Notes under the pieces: model-generated
What the model was told of the DNA's origin: nothing
Seen by the model: the letters and a program-made list of their open reading frames with translations, nothing else
Databases searched by the model: none
Shown here: piece after piece, positions 36,429 through 47,454 of the stretch
Numbering within the stretch: the first letter of the stretch is position 1
How the letters are laid out: every line of letters starts with the position of its first letter
Origin: Dillenia suffruticosa
Taxonomy: Eukaryota; Streptophyta; Magnoliopsida; Dilleniales; Dilleniaceae
NCBI GenBank assembly: GCA_033439265.1
Contig: JAVTVX010000013.1
Coordinates: 21,680,500 to 21,744,499 of the forward strand
Length of the DNA stretch: 64,000 bases
Reading direction: 5' to 3'
Position numbers and translations under genes: made by a program

Positions 36429-37013
36429 CAATGACTTGTTGCTTCAAAAAATCAAGATAATTTCACTTTTCTAATGTATCGTGATAAATAAAATCCATAG
36501 ACTCCGTAAGTTAATGAAATATATTATTGTTTGTTTGGGAAGAAGAGAATTAAATTAATATATTTTATGTTGATTTTATTGTATAGCAAATAATAAAAGT
36601 ATGGGGTAATTTTAATGATAAATAAAATTACAGATTAAAATAAGGGCTTTCGTGACATAAACTTTTTTTTTTTATTTTTTTAATTATATTAGGAAAAATG
36701 AGAAAAATATCTTTACCGGCTTTAAGATCTTTGTTGTTGCGCTGGTTTCAGAAGATACAGGCTTTTCCTCAGATCTGAAGAAAGAGAAAACAAACCAAAC
36801 TCACATAAAAGCACTTCCCCCCGTCTCTCTCTCTCCTCTCTCATCTGATATATTTGTACAACACACGCCTACACACACATACACTGACAGACTTGTTTCA
36901 CAAAACCAATTCCTAAAATTACAAAAAAAACAAAGAAAAGCATTTAATGATCTTCAAAGTTTCTGCTCCTTATGGTGTGGACTTTTCTCCAACATCAGAA
37001 ACTAAATTATGAA

Positions 37014-37015
<2 letters not shown>

Positions 37016-37050
<35 letters not shown>
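37016..37050 (+). repeat. (CT)n microsatellite in the presumed ARF promoter or leader
   Basis: About 17 CT units some 550 bp before the ARF start codon. Pyrimidine-rich tracts here are common in plant core promoters and 5' UTRs. Confidence 0.9.
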
Positions 37051-37052
<2 letters not shown>

Positions 37053-37205
37053 GCTCTGTCGGTCACTGTGTTATTTCAATTGAATTCATTCATTCACTAA
37101 ACAAAGCTTGTATTTATTTTTTTTGGGGTTCTCACAACACTATAGTGTTTCTATTTTGAGGGTTTTGATTCTTTCTGGAGTTGAATTGTGTGAAATTTGG
37201 AGAGA

Positions 37206-37265
37206 ATGATCAAATGGGTTTTCAGGATTTTTGGTGATTTTAAAGGGTTTTGCGTGATCAGTTGA
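37206..37265 (+). promoter_or_regulatory. Upstream ORF in the likely ARF leader
   Basis: An ATG starts a 19-codon frame (MIKWVFRIFGDFKGFCVIS) ending in TGA, 330 bp before the ARF start. ARF transcripts in plants are known to carry uORFs that lower translation. Whether this stretch is in the mRNA is inferred; a leader intron between about 37,362 and 37,488 is possible. Confidence 0.35.
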
Positions 37266-37595
37266 GTGCTTTTCTTGAGATTTTTGCTTAATTTTAAAAG
37301 GAATTTGGCGATAAAGCTGTGAACTGGCTTATTTTCAAGCTCTAACAGGTGTTCTATACAGGGTAAATTTCTAAAATTTCACTTATTCATGTCATGGCTA
37401 TTTGATTGCCTCTAAATTTTTATTAATTATGAATCTGTTGAGCAAATTTTGATTAATTGTTAATATTCTATTCGATATGTGGTCACAGCAATTACTGGTG
37501 ATTAGATTCTGGGGTTGTGTTTTAATGAACTGAGGAGTTCTTGAATTTGCCATATTACTTTTGATTTTCACTGATTTTTGAGTTTGGGGAAAACG

Positions 37596-40337
37596 ATGAT
37601 TACTTTTATGGAAGCTAAGGAGAAAATTAAGGAAAGTGAAAAATGTTTGGATTCACAATTATGGCATGCTTGTGCTGGTGGTATGGTTCAAATGCCACCT
37701 GTGAATTCTAGGGTTTTTTACTTCCCTCAGGGTCATGCGGAGCATGCATCCGGCAATGTCGATTTTAGGACTTGCCCTAGAATTCCAGCCTATGTGCTTT
37801 GTAGGGTTTCGGCTGTTAAATTCTTGGCTGATAGTGGATCTGATGAGGTTTATGCTAGATTAAGGTTGGCTCCACTTGGTAAGAATGAATATGATTTTGA
37901 TGATGATGGGATTGTTGGGATTAACGGTTCAGATACTCTTGATAAACCGGCTTCATTTGCCAAGACTTTGACTCAATCAGATGCTAATAATGGTGGGGGA
38001 TTTTCGGTTCCTCGTTATTGTGCAGAAACAATTTTCCCGCGATTGGATTATTCCGCTGATCCACCGGTTCAGACAATTTTGGCTAAAGATGTTCATGGTG
38101 ACACTTGGAAGTTTAGGCATATTTACAGAGGAACTCCTAGGCGGCATCTATTGACTACAGGATGGAGTACTTTTGTGAATCATAAGAAGCTTGTTGCTGG
38201 GGACTCGATTGTGTTTCTGAGAGCCGAAAATGGTGATCTTTGTGTTGGAATTCGAAGGGCAAAGAGGGTTTTCGGTGGTGGATCAGATTCTTTGTCCGGG
38301 TGGAATCCAGCAGGCGGGAATTGTGCTTTGCCATATGGAGGGTTTTCCACTTTTCTGAGAGAAGATGGGAACAAATTGATGAGAAATTGTTCTGGTGACG
38401 GATCAAGTTATGGTAGGAGTTTGACAGGAAAGGAGAAAGTAAAGGCTGAATCCGTTATTGAAGCAGCGACACTTGTTGCTAGTGGGCAACCATTTGAGGT
38501 TGTTTACCATCCTTGTGCAAGTACCCCCGAGTTCTGTGTCAAAGCCTCATTGGTGAAGACAGCTCTACAAATGCGCTGGTGCTCGGGGATGAAGTTTAAG
38601 ATGGCATTTGAAACTGACTCTTCGAGGATTAGTTGGTTTACGGGAACAGTTTCATCTGTTCAGGTTGTTGATCCCATTCGCTGGCCTGATTCGCCTTGGA
38701 AGCTTCTCCAGGTAAAATCGTTTCAGCTTGTTGTTCCATTCTTTTTGTATAAAGTTTGATTTTTCAATACATTGTATTTCCATTTCAGAGCTTTTCCATC
38801 CACCAAGCCTCTGATCTATATACCCATGTTGAGACAAAATATGGAAATTATGGATACATATTTTCTGGTTGTTGATACCATTGACTCGTATATTAATTAA
38901 ACCTCTAGCGATTGAAACCAAAATTTTAAAATCTTCCTTTTCTTGCATTAAGTTGGAATTCTTTGGATACGACAAGCTTCTTGTCTTCTACTGTGTCCTC
39001 GTTCAATCTTTGTAATTTTATAAACCCTAAATTATCTAATTACGATCCTCTTATATGTTCCAATTGCCTCATAAGCAATTCATTATATTATATCACTCAA
39101 CATTTAAAGCATAAAGGGATATGGCTTTGCATTGATGCTTTAGTTTCTGGCCTGGTGCATGCTATCACTCTCTCACACCCATAGACAAACAGATATTGAA
39201 TAATTCAGAATAGTTTTGCTTGTTTTATTTGAGCAATTATAGACAAACTGACTAAAAGCATCATTGCTCAGGTGACTTGGGATGAGCCGGATTTGCTTCA
39301 AAATGTGAAGCGGGTAAGCCCTTGGCTGGTGGAAGTGGTGTCAAACATACCAGCCATTCATCTCTCTCCTTTCTCACCTCCAAGGAAAAAGCTAAGACTT
39401 CCGCAACACCCAGAATTTCCCCTCGATGGCCAACTTCAGTTGCCATCATTTTCAGGCAACATCCTTGGGTCAAGCAATCTATTCAGTTGTCTACCCAATA
39501 ACACTCCTGCTGGCATGCAGGGAGCCAGGCACGTTCAATATGGTCTATCCTTATTGGATCTCCATCTCAATAAATTGCATTCAGGTCTGTCTTCAGCTAG
39601 TTTCCCGGCATTCACTCATGTTGCAACACCCACAAGAGCTTCTAACAATCCAATTCCATTTATTCACAAACCTAGTGAAAGTGAGAGCATTTCTTGCTTG
39701 CTAACCATGGGAAATTCTACAGAGACGGAGAAAAAATCTGATAACAATAAAACACCCCAATTTGTTCTTTTTGGTCGTCCAATTCTCACAGAGCAGCAGA
39801 TCTCTATGAGCTGCTATGGTGACACTGTCTCAACAGTAGGTACTGGAAATAGTTCTTCCGAAGGACATGCAGATAAGACTGCAAACTTTTCTGATGGTTC
39901 AGGATCAACAATTCATCAGCAAGGCCTACATGAGCACTCTACTAGTGAAGGGTTACAAAGATTCAAAGACAGTTGTCGAGACAGTGAGCTCAACCTAGAA
40001 ACTGGTCAGTGCAAGGTATTCATGGAATCAGATGATGTGGGTCGAACTCTTGACGTCTCTGTTCTACAAAGAATTGTACAGAAGACTCGCAGACATGTTT
40101 GGAATAGAGAAGTCAGATTTTGAGCCACATTCTCTGCAGGGATGTAACAGGTGCTGTGAGACATTTCGGAGATGAACCAGTCAGGTATAGTCATAAACCT
40201 TCACGTATAGAAATTTTCAGTATTTAGAAAAGCCTTGATCTGATTATAGTTTCTGTTGCAGTGATTTTATGAAAACGGCAAGAAGTGTGACGATACTGAC
40301 AGATTCAGGCAGTGACAATGTAGGGATATGGCTGTGA
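37596..40337 (+). CDS. ARF: Auxin response factor, ARF10/ARF16 class (C-terminal PB1 frame disrupted)
   Basis: ARFs are nuclear transcription factors that bind AuxRE elements; this class is mostly repressive and controlled by miR160. Exons: 37596-38711, 39272-40184, 40262-40337, GT-AG. The first ATG in frame gives MITFMEAKEK, then LWHACAGG. The B3 DNA-binding domain is at about residues 121-224 (FAKTLTQSDANNGGGFSVPR, RHIYRGTPRRH, LCVGIRRAKR) and the ARF dimer-flanking domain at about 285-370. A miR160 site is in exon 2. The frame as given runs to TGA at 40,121-40,123 (655 residues), just after CKVFMESDDVGRTLDVSVLQ. The PB1 segments expected next are there, but in two other frames: ELYRRLADMFGIEKSDF from about 40,072, then SHILCRDVTGAVRHFGDEP, continuing after the last intron to a TGA at 40,337. 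About 8 bp seem missing at about 40,070, and 2 bp missing (or 1 gained) at about 40,121. This is either a real PB1-less ARF or an assembly error. Confidence 0.93.
39511..39531 (+). promoter_or_regulatory. miR160 target site in ARF exon 2
   Basis: The 21 bases match the complement of miR160 at all positions but one; that position gives a G:U pair. The site encodes AGMQGARH, the conserved peptide at this place in ARF10, ARF16 and ARF17 proteins. Cleavage by miR160 is well established for this class. Confidence 0.93.
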
Positions 40338-43300
40338 AAGTAAACCACAATGCGTTGATTGTACAGCTCAATGACCGGACGTTTTGTTTCCCATTTATTT
40401 TGTGCTGGCATTTTACCTTTGGGTGGCACCAGAGGAATCCTTCGAATCCAATTTTATAATGTTTGAGAGATAAATATTCCACTTTTATGGTCTTTTTTCT
40501 GCATCCACAAAAATGGTATCTTTGAGTTTTGTTGAACTCAGAAGGTCCTAGTTGGTTTTTTTGGCGAAAGCCTTCTGTATTTGTCTTCGATCTCCGGAGA
40601 TAACTCCAAAACATGAGTAGCATGAAACGCTACATGTTTTAGGACTTGAATCGAGGGAATGAAGAGGGTTGGCTTGCAAGTAGTTTGGAGTTTTTCAGGT
40701 AGCAGAGTTCCTTTTGAAAATATTGTACTTTGCAAATTAAATGCATTGGTTTTATTGAGAGAGGGAATGACATCTCTAAATTGGTTTTGGGACATTTTGA
40801 AGTTAAACAATGCTCGTCAAACTTCTTGGTTTTTGTTCAATACCCGTATTTTCATTCTATATGTTTTCGGTTTCCTAATTGGCTCCAAGATTTGTTTTGC
40901 TAATGTGGGATTTTTCTTTTATTTATTATTTGGTGGGAAATTTTAATGAGACTTTACTTACTAAAGACCCTCTAGTCTGCGAAACCCCGTGCCTCTCTCT
41001 ATAGTTGTAAAAAGGGGCGCAACCCTTCTGATTTAAATAATAAAAAAAAAAAACTTTGTCCAGCTGAATTGCGTTCAGATAGGCTCTTTTTTTTCCCCTT
41101 CTTAAATGGGGAGTGAGTTTTTTAATTTTTAATTTTTAATTTTTGATTAAATTAGTAAATGAGTTTAAAACAGTTTTATACGCTTTTCAGTATAAAATCA
41201 ATATCTAATTCTAGTATTTATTTATTTATTTTTTACAAAACAAAGTAGAATATATAAATAATCAACATAACTAAACAATGCATAATATTTTCTGATTTAG
41301 AGAAAATATATGAAAATCCCATATAATAAGTAAACCTGTTATAAGACACGAGGAAGACGGAGAGATGTACTAGGAAATCAAATCAAATCATACGAGGTAA
41401 CCAGACCCAGAGTATTTTGGTGGTTATAAAGTGGGTATTTAGACGTTAATGTTTTGTGGAAGAAAAACCTAAACCTTAGTACTTGTATGCTTAAACAAGT
41501 GCCATATTATCAAAATTCAAAATTATGTTGGAAACCATGTTAGAAAGGCAAAACTCACTGGTCACTGCTTCACGTGACAGACCAATAGTTTAAAATTTCA
41601 GGAACCAATTCCATAAAATCAAAGGTTAAGTAACGAAGGACGACACGGAGGAGGAAGATTGATTAGGCTGAAAAAAGAATTCAAACCCCTCGTGAGGTAG
41701 TGACAGGGGAAGGGAGGGTTCACGTGTGGGTGCGTCACCCTAATGGACCCATGCCATTGCCATTGCCAATGCCACTGTTGCGCCGTTTGGATGATCGGGC
41801 TGTTCTCCTCTCTCCCTACTCGACCTATGCGCCGTCCTCTCTCTCTCTCTCTCAAATAGTATCATTTCCGATTCGTTTCGTTCAATTGATCGCGAATTAA
41901 AGAAATCCACAAAGTAATTCTATCACTCGTAGCATGTAGGTTTTGCAATAGACATTCCACGAAAACAAGAAAAGAAAACGAAGAGTAAAAAAGGACCAAG
42001 AGAGAGAAGACAACCTTTTTCAGAGCAAATTTGTTTTGTTTTGTTTTTTACTAAATAATCACAACAGGATCAACTCTTCTCTTCAGCAATGTTTCTTTCC
42101 TTGCTTTCAGCACCCACATCCCACCACCGTACTTGCCATTTCTTTTTCCCCAAAAAATTAATAAATAAATAACAATTATTATTTTATTAAATTTTGAAGA
42201 GCTAACCATCCCTTGTCTTTGTCTCCCTTCCTCTTCCTACGCCCCTTAATTATAACAATACATCAATTTTAGCATATCCTTGAATCCAAGAAATTTTATA
42301 CTACTACAAAATGACATATGTTTTGCTCTGAATTTATATTGTTTTTTATTTCTTTAAAAATATTCGTGCAAATTGCAAAAAAATACCAAATGGGGTTTAA
42401 TCCTCCTAACCCAAGTGGGGTTAACATATCTTCAACTTTACGCTATAGGGTTGCCAGTGTTGTGGTGAAAATAAATAAGTACTGGGGGGATTGATTAGAG
42501 AGATCCAAGTCACGAGAAAATTGGGATCGAAGAATGGAGGGACAAAGACGTCATGGTGATCATGGTGAGTCCATTTGGGTCGAAACACAAGGGTGGTCGT
42601 GTTCCATTATCTTGTCACCGTCTATTCTATTGTTCTGATAAGAGATTAATGTCAAGAAATTTAAACCGAACCAGGCTACGAGTGGCACTAGTCCCACCAT
42701 AAGACTTCTAGCTAATTTTTTGTATTTACCCATATATACAAAGAGTTTATACATTTACCCAAAAGTATATACTCTGATGAATTGTTTTAATATTATATTT
42801 AACTAATAACACAAATCATATGCCTCTATTGATTTATGAATAGTATTTTTGCAACTCCATTGGTCATGTAGCATGAAATTTGAACCTAACCCCAGAATTT
42901 GAACCTCACCGCCCCTCTTAAAAGGGGAATAATTATTGCAACCATGCACCTACGAGGCACAAAAATTCACCCCACATTTCCATTTCTGAAATATTTTCTG
43001 ATACTATTTCAGTATTCTATGATTTTTTTAATTTTTATATTTTATATTTTAAATTTTATTTTCATAATTTCATATTTAATTTTAGAAAACAAAATAAAAA
43101 TAAAAATAAAAAATATTAATTTATTTTTAATTTTAGAGTTAGTAATTAGTAAGAAATTGTTTTAAAATTTAGATTTATGTTAATGAATTATTTTCTTATT
43201 TAATTATAACTTTTATTCTTAATTTTATTTATTTTATGATTGTACATTTAAATTCTTATTATAAAATATGATTATTTTATTATTTAATTAATAATTACAT

Positions 43301-43835
43301 AAAAATCTTTATATTTTTTTTATATTTACATATTTACATATTTTCTTACTTTTCTTTTTCTTATATTTTTATAAAATATAGTTTCATACCCATTCTTATT
43401 TTCGTACGACCTAGGCCAGGTGCACAATGAGAATTAACATGATCCTCCTCCCTAAAACCCAAAAAAAAAAATAAAGTAGAAAAAAAAAAATTCCAAATAG
43501 ACTCGTCATACATTTAAAGATTGAGAAATTATTGCTTTATATCAAATCATTATTTTTTTTCCCGAATCACAATCACAAAAACTTGTTTCAAATAAAACTT
43601 TTTCCCACAATAATTTTAACATCTAATTTATAAAAGCATTCATGAGAAAATCTGATGGAATTACCTATTAATAATTATTTGAAAAATAGAATAGCGGTTG
43701 GTATGGGGTGTGACTTTGGTTACAGGATCTTGTCAAATGAAGGCATGGTGATGGTCCACAAAGCATAATATGGAATGTGTTGGTGACATACATTTGCACC
43801 AACTAAGGGTTGACTTAGAGGAATTGGATGCTTAT
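40338..43835. other. Downstream region of ARF and AT-rich spacer
   Basis: The first few hundred bases are probably ARF 3' UTR. Further on there is a (CT)n tract at 41,836-41,854, an AT-rich block at 43,010-43,390 and no supported gene. Short open frames on both strands lack domains. Confidence 0.55.
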
Positions 43836-43839
43836 TTTT

Positions 43840-43960
43840 TAATTAATTCTTGAATTCGAAATTTGAAATGAAAAAAATTACGTTGAAAAAATAATCTCTT
43901 AAATAGAGTTCTCATAAATATTCAAACTAAATTAGTAAGAAAATGATTTTGAACACCTTT
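43840..43960 (+). repeat. SINE-like element copy (partial)
   Basis: Shares AATTCGAAATTTGAAATGA, ATTACGTTGAAAAA, CTCTTAAATAGAG and AAATATTCAAACTAAATTAG with the other copies. The 5' end is not clear. Confidence 0.45.
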
Positions 43961-44068
43961 TTTTTTTTTAAAAGACACTTGCCAGGGGTGTCGATGGTTG
44001 AGTGCTTTGTGGGGGCCCATCAAAATGATGGAGAGTCGATGACTTTTGTTTGCAATTAGAAAGGCCCA

Positions 44069-44180
44069 GGCCCTGGCCCAGTACCCAGGCCCGCACTTGG
44101 TCCCTAACTTTATTTTCTTTTTGGTTCTTTAGAAAATAAAGTTAGGGACCAAGTGCGGGCCTGGGTACTGGGCCAGGGCC
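44069..44180. repeat. Perfect hairpin: 50-bp arms, 12-nt loop
   Basis: 44,069-44,118 is the exact reverse complement of 44,131-44,180, with a 12-base T-rich loop. The 20 bases at 44,101-44,120 (CCCTAACTTTATTTTCTTTT preceded by GGT) recur directly after the second arm at 44,180-44,199. Arms with no mismatch and a flanking direct repeat fit a recent double template switch during replication. An assembly artefact cannot be excluded. Confidence 0.95.
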
Positions 44181-44199
44181 CTAACTTTATTTTCTTTTA

Positions 44200-45195
44200 C
44201 CATAATATCTATAACTACACTGTAACTAATCCAATTTGATCATCTACGATAACTTTGTTTAGAAAACGACACACCCGATATTTTCTTTTCCATTTTGATG
44301 CGTTTGATCCCTGCTACAGCACTCAATTCACTGTGGCCCCATGCAGTCTCTATCGTTTTGGACGTATCAGAATCACATGATGAATTTAGAAGACGTCCAT
44401 AAGTATTGGCGACTGTCACTGTCAGACCCGCACGAAATCACAACCACCCCAACGGAGTTTGTGCGACTCCGGAAACCAAACATTGCTAGAAGGATCTTAC
44501 TATAAAACCGTCCCTTTGGAGACATCCGATAAAATTGGGTCGATACTATAATACTTGTACCTATAGATACCCACAGTACCCCAAAGGCCTTTGGGGTACG
44601 ACACTAAAGTCCGTGTATACCGCCCTTTACGTTCTCTTAAAGTACCATGCAAAGGTCTTTACATTGTAATTTTAAACCTTCATGTCGTATCATATAAATA
44701 TCAATCCTTAGAGATAGGTAGAAAAGGGTTGATCCAAATCTCATTCTCATGCAAACCCACTTCTATTTAGATATAATTTAAGACAAGTTTTAATAGAGTT
44801 TGCATGAGAAAAATTTTAAACCCTTGCATAGAAAATATCGTCAATAAATCTACCTGTATACGCGTGAGGGAGTATTTGTCTTTAAGTGGGTGAATTTATT
44901 TAAAATATATTTACTATGGTGCTTTTTCTTTTCTTTTCTTTTCTTTTTTTTTAAAACTTGGGTAATAGATGGGTGCTCCCGCTCAAGAGTCTTGGATGTC
45001 ATCATCAGCTCTACAGTCAGATATTAATCTGCCAGCTTCTTTTTCCCCTTTAATCCTTTTAGGAATTTGTCAAGCTCAAAGAACTTTTCCATCTTCCTTT
45101 TTGCCTTCTTCAGATGAGCATGTCTATATGTCCTAGTGTGGTCTTTCGCTCATTGATGTAATGATTTCATTTCCACCTTCTTCTGTTAGCCAAAC
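44200..45195. other. Spacer with repeat-like sequence of unknown family
   Basis: It contains a perfect 24-bp palindrome, GTACCCCAAAGG with its reverse complement, at 44,576-44,599, and several TATA-like stretches. Parts of 44,450-44,760 read like the promoter-bearing end of a retroelement, but no matching second copy exists in the window. Confidence 0.4.
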
Positions 45196-45200
45196 CAAGT

Positions 45201-45500
45201 TTATGGTATGACCCTTCTTTCACATTCGACCACAAATTTATCATATGCATCTCCTATAGCCACCTGGCCACCGAATGAGGCAGTGGATGCTGAGGGGACC
45301 AAGAGATTGAAAAGTATGCATTTAACGAGACTAATGCAGCCACTCGAAATAAGATTATCTTTCTCCCGATATGCTAACTCTCTCTCCAATCTCTGCAGAC
45401 ACTCCAAGAAATAATTGTGCCTAAAAGTTTTCATCCCATATCTAGCCCAAATAGGAAGGAAAAACGCTGCCATTGCGTCAGAGGATAAGCTTCCCTAGAC
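45201..45500 (-). mobile_element. L1-type LINE fragment (end of the reverse transcriptase region)
   Basis: On the minus strand, a frame of 90 codons reads CLQRLERELAYREKDNLIS and then SGCISLVKCILFNLLVP. This resembles the segment after the reverse transcriptase in plant L1 elements, the usual pattern being RLxxWKxxxLSxGGRxTLIKSVLxxLP. Sequence on either side (to about 46,500) could not be matched to RT or endonuclease by eye, so only a fragment is supported. Confidence 0.45.
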
Positions 45501-45504
45501 CACC

Positions 45505-46886
45505 ACCAATTAAAAAAAAAAAAAAAAAAACCTATCAAGAACATTGTATAAAAAGAAAAGAACCCATTAAGAGTACCGTCATTGTACCACACTACATAAG
45601 ACAACATTGTAACCCCCCCGCAAACTCCTACCCAAAAATTCATAGTCCTACACCACACAACGTTTTATATAGCATGTCAAAGCCAATATAAAAGGGAAGG
45701 AGATAAGTGATCGCCTCCCAGAAGAACGAGGAAAAAAGACAATAAGCCATAGGACTAGAAAAGAAAATGACAAAAATCTAGTGGAATACATAATCATTTC
45801 TCCCCAATACCTTGCTTCAAACATGGCATCTTTAAAAGCTTAATCAAGGACTTACTAGAAACAACGTCACAAGGCCTTATTTTTCAAACAAAGCCTTATT
45901 TCCTATCACCTCATCAACCATAAAAAAGCACATAAACCATCTGAGCTGAATACACCCACCTATGTCCCTCAATCTCACATTCCTGGGAATGAAAACTAGG
46001 ATGTAATTCATTAAATAAGAGACCAATTCTCAATTACAATTAAGTGCTTCCATCACCATCCCATACTTACCTCTACTAAAGGAAAGAGGGAGAAACAAAT
46101 GGCAAGAGAAACCAGCAAGCCAAGTGTCCTATCCAGTCCCCCATCACTATTTAGAAGAGGTACCCTAATCCTTCTAAAGAAGCCATCTTAACCACCCCTA
46201 CTTAACAAACCTAGCATTGGGCTCCAAACAACAACCTCCTCATAAAAATTCCTACAAAATCACGATTCGTTCTTCTTCAACTTCCTCCTCCCATCTATGC
46301 CAGAAATTAAGTTTGCAAATACATACGAATCAATCATTTTGATCCATAGGTATCTTAAACCAAAGATTCCAAAATTTTTGTTTACATTCACTATAAATGT
46401 GCCTACCTGACCTTAATATCTGAGAGGTTTCACTTTGAATTGGAGCCCCATAAAAGTAAATCACAAGGCTTTGCAACTAGTCTTTAACAACCCCCCTTCA
46501 CTTTTCCTTTCTCTCCACTTTGTTTGGAAACGATTTAGCATTTCTCAATATACTTAACTGCAAAGCATAAGGCAGAACAGAACAAATCCTGATTAATTAT
46601 TTAGAAACATAGCAGGTCATTCACTATTTTAATACCCTTCACTTACATATCAAATGGTTCACAAATTTTAAATTAGCACCACTGCCTACAGCAAACATAT
46701 ATGAAAGAAAGAGGCTTGAGTTAAAAAATCTTTTAGAAATAATTTCCTTAGATTGAGAATCCTTCGACTCACTACTGATTCACAAATCTGAAATTATCAA
46801 AATTTTACCCCCAAGCATTCAATATATTCCATCATCGACACAAGCCAAACGAGGAAGAGTAAGAAGAGGAGAAGAACCTAGGTTAA
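45505..46886. other. Spacer downstream of UBL5, possibly LINE-derived
   Basis: An A-run lies at 45,512-45,530. No coding frame was recognised. It may be the decayed upstream part of the minus-strand L1-like fragment, but this could not be shown. The last part is the 3' flank of UBL5. Confidence 0.4.
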
Positions 46887-47108
46887 TTAGTTGTAGTAGA
46901 GTTCGAGACCCATTCCATCGTGAATCTCGTAGTCTTTGAGAGTGATATGATCCTTGTAGATGGTGTACCACTTCTGAATCCGAATCTTATCCGGTCTCGT
47001 CCCAGTCTGTGCCGCAACGAGCTTCTTCAGATCGCCGATCGTGTCGTCCTCGCTACACTTCACCCTCACCTTCTTCTCCAATCGATCGTTCAACACAACC
47101 TCGATCAT
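46887..47108 (-). CDS. UBL5: Ubiquitin-like protein 5 (UBL5/Hub1)
   Basis: A single exon encodes 73 residues, exactly the family's usual length and highly conserved from yeast to plants: it starts [20 protein letters not shown], continues through [15 protein letters not shown] and [17 protein letters not shown], and ends in GMGLELYYN. The protein has a ubiquitin fold but ends in a Tyr-Tyr-x motif instead of Gly-Gly, so it binds partners without conjugation. In other eukaryotes it works with spliceosome components (such as Snu66) in pre-mRNA splicing and in mitochondrial stress signalling; the role here is inferred. The gene is intact. A decayed LINE starts about 350 bp upstream of the start codon, so the promoter is probably short. 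Confidence 0.97.
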   Translation of the reverse strand: MIEVVLNDRLEKKVRVKCSEDDTIGDLKKLVAAQTGTRPDKIRIQKWYTIYKDHITLKDYEIHDGMGLELYYN

Positions 47109-47454
47109 CTCCTTCGCTGTTCCGAAACCCTACCCCTAATTCGGGGAAATTTCTCATACCAGTCTTTCTGGAAATTTAAGCAGGGGAGCATCTTATGTAG
47201 AGCGCATCTGGTGCCAATTTAGAAGGTTCGAGATTTTAACTGCTTGACGGTCACGCGAATGGGCCCCATTTGCATGGTTTGAGAGTTTTCCCCCCTTTCC
47301 CCTTTTTTATTTAAAATTTTCTTTGTATTTATGTAAATAAATACATAAATGGCAGAAAACAGATTAAAAGTTAGTTTCTTTACCTCAAGGAATTTACATC
47401 GGCCCAAAATTGGGTTTTGGCTCAAAGGAAACAATGTAAGAAGAAATGTCGATT

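Noticed and set aside
44450-44760. Possible solo LTR or LTR fragment
   Set aside because: TATA-like and regulatory-looking text, but no TG/CA ends, target duplication or second copy could be found.
45431-45691. Two opposite-strand frames across an A-run near the LINE fragment
   Set aside because: They depend on a homopolymer and show no LINE or host-protein similarity.
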